Source: JAQVEB01 sp028698105
GTDB lineage: Bacteria; Bacteroidota; Bacteroidia; Bacteroidales; Dysgonomonadaceae
Assembly (NCBI GenBank): GCA_964293155.1
Contig: CAXYYA010000005.1
Coordinates: 1 to 64,000 of the forward strand
DNA length: 64,000 bases
Direction of reading: 5' to 3'
In this document: one piece after another, positions 61,578-64,000 of the stretch
Layout of the letters: every line of letters begins with the position of its first letter
How positions within the stretch are numbered: position 1 is the first letter of the stretch
Program-made: the position numbers and the translations under genes
The notes under the pieces: model-generated
The model's database searches: none
What the model saw: the letters and a program-made list of their open reading frames with translations, nothing else
What the model was told of the DNA's origin: nothing

Positions 61578-61594
61578 CTTTAAAAACAACGCCG

Positions 61595-62905
61595 ATGAAA
61601 TACAATCTATTTTTTCTTACCGCTTTTCTGTTACACGGTTTTTTAGTGTTTTCGCAGAAAACCGATGTTAAAAAATTGATGCAGGAATATCGCTACCGCG
61701 AAGCGATCGAACTCCTGCAAAGCCTCCCCGAAAACCGGGAAAATATGCTGCTGAAAGCCGTAAGTTACGAAAAACTCTATGATTACCCGTCCTCCGTAGC
61801 CGTTTACGAAAAACTGTTCGCAACAAATCCTTCGGATGTGGATGTTGTGATCTCACTGGCGGAAATTACGGCACAGTCGGGCGATGCCGACGCTTCGCTG
61901 AAATATTGGAAGTTGGCTAACGAACTTTCGCCCGATAACCTTTTCGTGCTCACCAAAAAAGCCATGGCACACTATCGTGCGAGCGATTGGGCTGGAACCC
62001 TGTCTTCATCAACAGAGGTTTTCAAGAAAGATTCCATTCCCATTTTGCTGCGCATGACAGGCGATGCTTACCATAACCTGAACGATGATGTAATGGCTAA
62101 TTATCATTACACAAAAGCGTTAGAAAAGAATCCGAAAGATTATTTAGCGTTGAGCCGTATTTGTGAATATTATTACGCGATGAAAGAAGATGGCTACGAT
62201 ACCGTTATCGTGATGACGGAAAATTACCTGAAAAACATTGATCCTCAACAGAAAACAATTGGGCAATTGAATGGTATGGCAAATTATTCAGTGGGTAATT
62301 ACAAAGCGGCTACCAAACAGTTTGAACTGAACACAGCGCTTGGCGACAGCACCTACACAACGTGTTATTTTCTGGGTATGACCTATTTTGCCACCAAACT
62401 TTATTATTATGCCACGAAATGGCTTGAGAGAGCTTATGAACAAAATGACAACGACATTAACCTGCTTTATTATTACGGGACATCGCTTGCGCGTACTTTC
62501 GACCGTAAAAAAGGAATTGAGGTATTGCAGCAAGGCGTTGAAAAAATAAACAAGCTGAACAGCATGCTTTATGATTTTGAGTTATCGCTTGCCGATGCTT
62601 ACCTGCGTTCCGAGAGTTACGCCAAATCCATTGATTATTACCGATCGGCTTATAAACGCCAACCAGATCCGCCGATTCTTTACAACATTGCACAAGCGTA
62701 CGACAGCATGAAAGACTATAAAAACGCCTTGGCGTATTACGAACGTTTCCTGAAAACCGCTCCCGCGGATATGAAAATTGATGCGACGCCGGTTGATAAC
62801 GATGAATTGAAAAAAATGCCTACTTCGGAAGTATTCTACCGCGCAGCGCTTCAGCGCATCGAAAAACTTAAGGAGGAGCTGTTCTTTAAAGAAGGTAAAC
62901 AATAA
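61595..62905 (+). CDS. Secreted TPR-repeat protein
   Basis: A 436-residue protein with a signal peptide (MKYNLFFLTAFLLHGFLVFS) and several tetratricopeptide repeats, seen in pairs such as AIELLQSLPEN, SVAVYEKLFATNPSD, ALEKNPKDYLALSRICEYYY and NALAYYERFLKTAP. It is probably periplasmic and acts in protein-protein contacts. Its place after the BlaI/BlaR1-TonB genes is common in Bacteroidota, suggesting a shared regulon, but a terminator lies between. Confidence 0.85.
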   Translation: MKYNLFFLTAFLLHGFLVFSQKTDVKKLMQEYRYREAIELLQSLPENRENMLLKAVSYEKLYDYPSSVAVYEKLFATNPSDVDVVISLAEITAQSGDADASLKYWKLANELSPDNLFVLTKKAMAHYRASDWAGTLSSSTEVFKKDSIPILLRMTGDAYHNLNDDVMANYHYTKALEKNPKDYLALSRICEYYYAMKEDGYDTVIVMTENYLKNIDPQQKTIGQLNGMANYSVGNYKAATKQFELNTALGDSTYTTCYFLGMTYFATKLYYYATKWLERAYEQNDNDINLLYYYGTSLARTFDRKKGIEVLQQGVEKINKLNSMLYDFELSLADAYLRSESYAKSIDYYRSAYKRQPDPPILYNIAQAYDSMKDYKNALAYYERFLKTAPADMKIDATPVDNDELKKMPTSEVFYRAALQRIEKLKEELFFKEGKQ

Positions 62906-62916
62906 AAATATGTTTA

Positions 62917-63188
62917 GTAAAATTTAAAAAATAAGTACTCAACGTTAAACATCTCTCTTATGGTTACTTCAATCGCCACGTCATTTACAGGCTGTGTAAA
63001 AAATACTATGTCGGTTTCATTTTGTCATGTTGAACGAAGTGAAACATCTATATTGTCAAGCTGATTAGATTCTTCATTTCGCTAAAGCTCCATTCAGAAT
63101 GACAATTTGATAGTTCGTTTTACTTTTTACACAGCCTGTAAATGACATGGCAATTGAGAACATTGATGCATTGTTTTTTGAACTTTCC
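62917..63188. mobile_element. MITE-like inverted-repeat element, copy B with nested insert
   Basis: The arms match copy A (37662-37879) in the opposite orientation: GTAAAATTTAAAAAATAAG at the left, CAACGTTAAACATCTCTCTT, then CGCCACGTCATTTA; on the right TAAATGACATGGCAATTGA and CATTGATGCATTGTTTTTTG. The core differs completely and is the TA-flanked element at 62988-63138. The right end lies about 20 bases from the PBP stop codon. It fills the 301-base gap between convergent genes. Confidence 0.72.
62988..63138. mobile_element. Nested 151-bp TA-flanked inverted-repeat element
   Basis: Exact 15-bp terminal inverted repeats (CAGGCTGTGTAAAAA at 62988-63002 and its complement at 63124-63138) flanked by TA on both sides, as expected for a TA-duplicating element. 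Inside is a weaker inverted repeat (TTGTCATGTTGAACGAAGTG against a GAATGACAA end near 63098-63106). It has no transposase, so it would need one in trans. Confidence 0.75.
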
Positions 63189-63206
63189 TTATTTTTCAAA
63201 CTTTAT

Positions 63207-64000
63207 TTACTGGAAAACATCGTCAATTCCCTCGCTTTCGACCACGGGCTGGTTATCCATGTAGTATCCGGGGGAATATGTTTTTTTACCCGCACACGGA
63301 TCTTTATACTCTTCCGGTATTTGGAAAACGCCGTCGTCGCTCATTTTCAACTCGGGATCGGCATAGATTTTCTGGTAGAAAATCCCTTCGATCGGCAACG
63401 CCATACTGGCGCCTTGTCCCAATGCCAACCGGTCGAAATGGATGGAACGATCTTCGCCGCCAACCCAGGCGCCGCACACGATGGAAGGCGTGAACGACAT
63501 AAACCAACCGTCGGAGTTGTTTTGCGTAGTACCCGTTTTACCACCCATTTCGCCTTTCAGGTTGTAAACCCTGCGCAACCGGCTTCCCGTACCACCATCA
63601 ACCACAGCCTTCAACATGTCCAACATCTTATACGATGTGCTTTCGCCGAAAACTTCGTGCATTTGGGGCACAAATGTGGCAACCACGTTGCCATAAGAAT
63701 CTTCGATACGTGTAACTAAAACAGGATCAACGCGTATGCCCTGATTGGCGAACGCGCTGTAACCGCTCACCATTTCCGAGACGGAAGCGTCGCAAATACC
63801 GAGTGCGAGGGATACCACAGGATCTATCGGACTCTTTAACCCGAACGATTTCAGGATACGGGCAAAGGCATACGGCGAAAACATTTTCATCAGATAAGCG
63901 GTTACCCAGTTGCTGGAGTTTTGTAACCCCCATTTAATGGTAACAAAAGCGCCTACGTTGCTGGCTCCGGGATTTTTTGGCGTCCACGAGTCGCCCGATT
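63207..64000 (-). CDS. Penicillin-binding protein 1A-type (3' part)
   Basis: The C-terminal part of a class A penicillin-binding protein; the gene continues past the window's right edge. The transpeptidase motifs SSN (in WGLQNSSNWVTAY, about 63940) and KTGTTQ (GEMGGKTGTTQNNSDGWFMS) are visible, with SGYSAFANQGIRVDPVLVTR between. The tail after the domain is rich in charged residues and ends DVFQ. The SxxK serine and the transglycosylase domain lie outside. It may be an mrcA/ponA homologue. Confidence 0.9.
   Translation of the reverse strand, partial: SGDSWTPKNPGASNVGAFVTIKWGLQNSSNWVTAYLMKMFSPYAFARILKSFGLKSPIDPVVSLALGICDASVSEMVSGYSAFANQGIRVDPVLVTRIEDSYGNVVATFVPQMHEVFGESTSYKMLDMLKAVVDGGTGSRLRRVYNLKGEMGGKTGTTQNNSDGWFMSFTPSIVCGAWVGGEDRSIHFDRLALGQGASMALPIEGIFYQKIYADPELKMSDDGVFQIPEEYKDPCAGKKTYSPGYYMDNQPVVESEGIDDVFQ

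Overview
The window reads as chromosomal DNA of a Bacteroidota bacterium, most likely order Bacteroidales (a Dysgonomonadaceae/Porphyromonadaceae-like genus is my guess; the sequence alone does not fix the genus). The evidence is the short primary sigma factor lacking region 1.1 (39.4-40.3 kb), repeated promoters of the Bacteroidota type (TTTG, about 19-20 bases, TAnnTTTG), the MurF-Alr fusion, a type III glutamine synthetase, GSCFA, DUF5063 and DUF3078 proteins, and BlaI/BlaR1-TonB genes. No phage, plasmid, CRISPR, rRNA or transposase gene is seen. It is mostly core genome.

Layout: a partial tRNA-Leu(CAA) at the left edge; manC, a Nudix hydrolase and an EamA transporter (0.3-2.9 kb); the rimP-nusA-infB operon with a terminator-like hairpin in its leader (3.0-7.9 kb); an OmpH/Skp chaperone, murI, cvpA and psd (8.1-10.8 kb). 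A Crp/Fnr regulator is divergent from nrfH-nrfA, which is followed by a strong terminator, then two cytochrome c maturation genes and a porin-like barrel (10.8-17.3 kb): a respiratory ammonification module. Next comes a nitrogen assimilation block, glnN, gltB, gltD, asnB (17.8-27.9 kb), with two secondary transporters on the other strand (28-31.4 kb). DUF5063, a 3'-5' exonuclease, an RlmI-like methyltransferase, GSCFA and murF-alr follow (31.5-37.6 kb).

From 37.9 to 54.8 kb nearly all genes are on the minus strand: ompA, primary sigma factor, degQ, glycosyltransferase, lysA, miaA, two TPM-domain proteins, lemA, (one plus-strand DUF3078 gene), fmt, a ClC channel-like protein, an Sua5/YrdC protein, a GNAT, a membrane protein and recR. 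The plus strand then carries serC-serA, a blaI-like repressor with a palindromic operator over its own promoter, a BlaR1-like M56 peptidase fused to TonB-C domains, a second such gene cut by one in-frame TGA, and a TPR protein. A penicillin-binding protein 1A runs off the right edge.

Most notable non-genic content: two copies (37.66-37.88 and 62.92-63.19 kb, opposite orientation) of a long inverted-repeat, MITE-like element with near-identical arms but unrelated cores, one core being a nested TA-flanked inverted-repeat element; a promoter-plus-terminator unit that could encode a small RNA of about 69 nt near 34.0 kb; 7-8-base-period microsatellites placed directly before several start codons; and transcription terminators placed between promoters or upstream genes and downstream start codons (rimP, resB, TPR). 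I did not find a clearly new protein system; the BlaI/BlaR1-TonB array and the repeat elements are the best candidates for follow-up.
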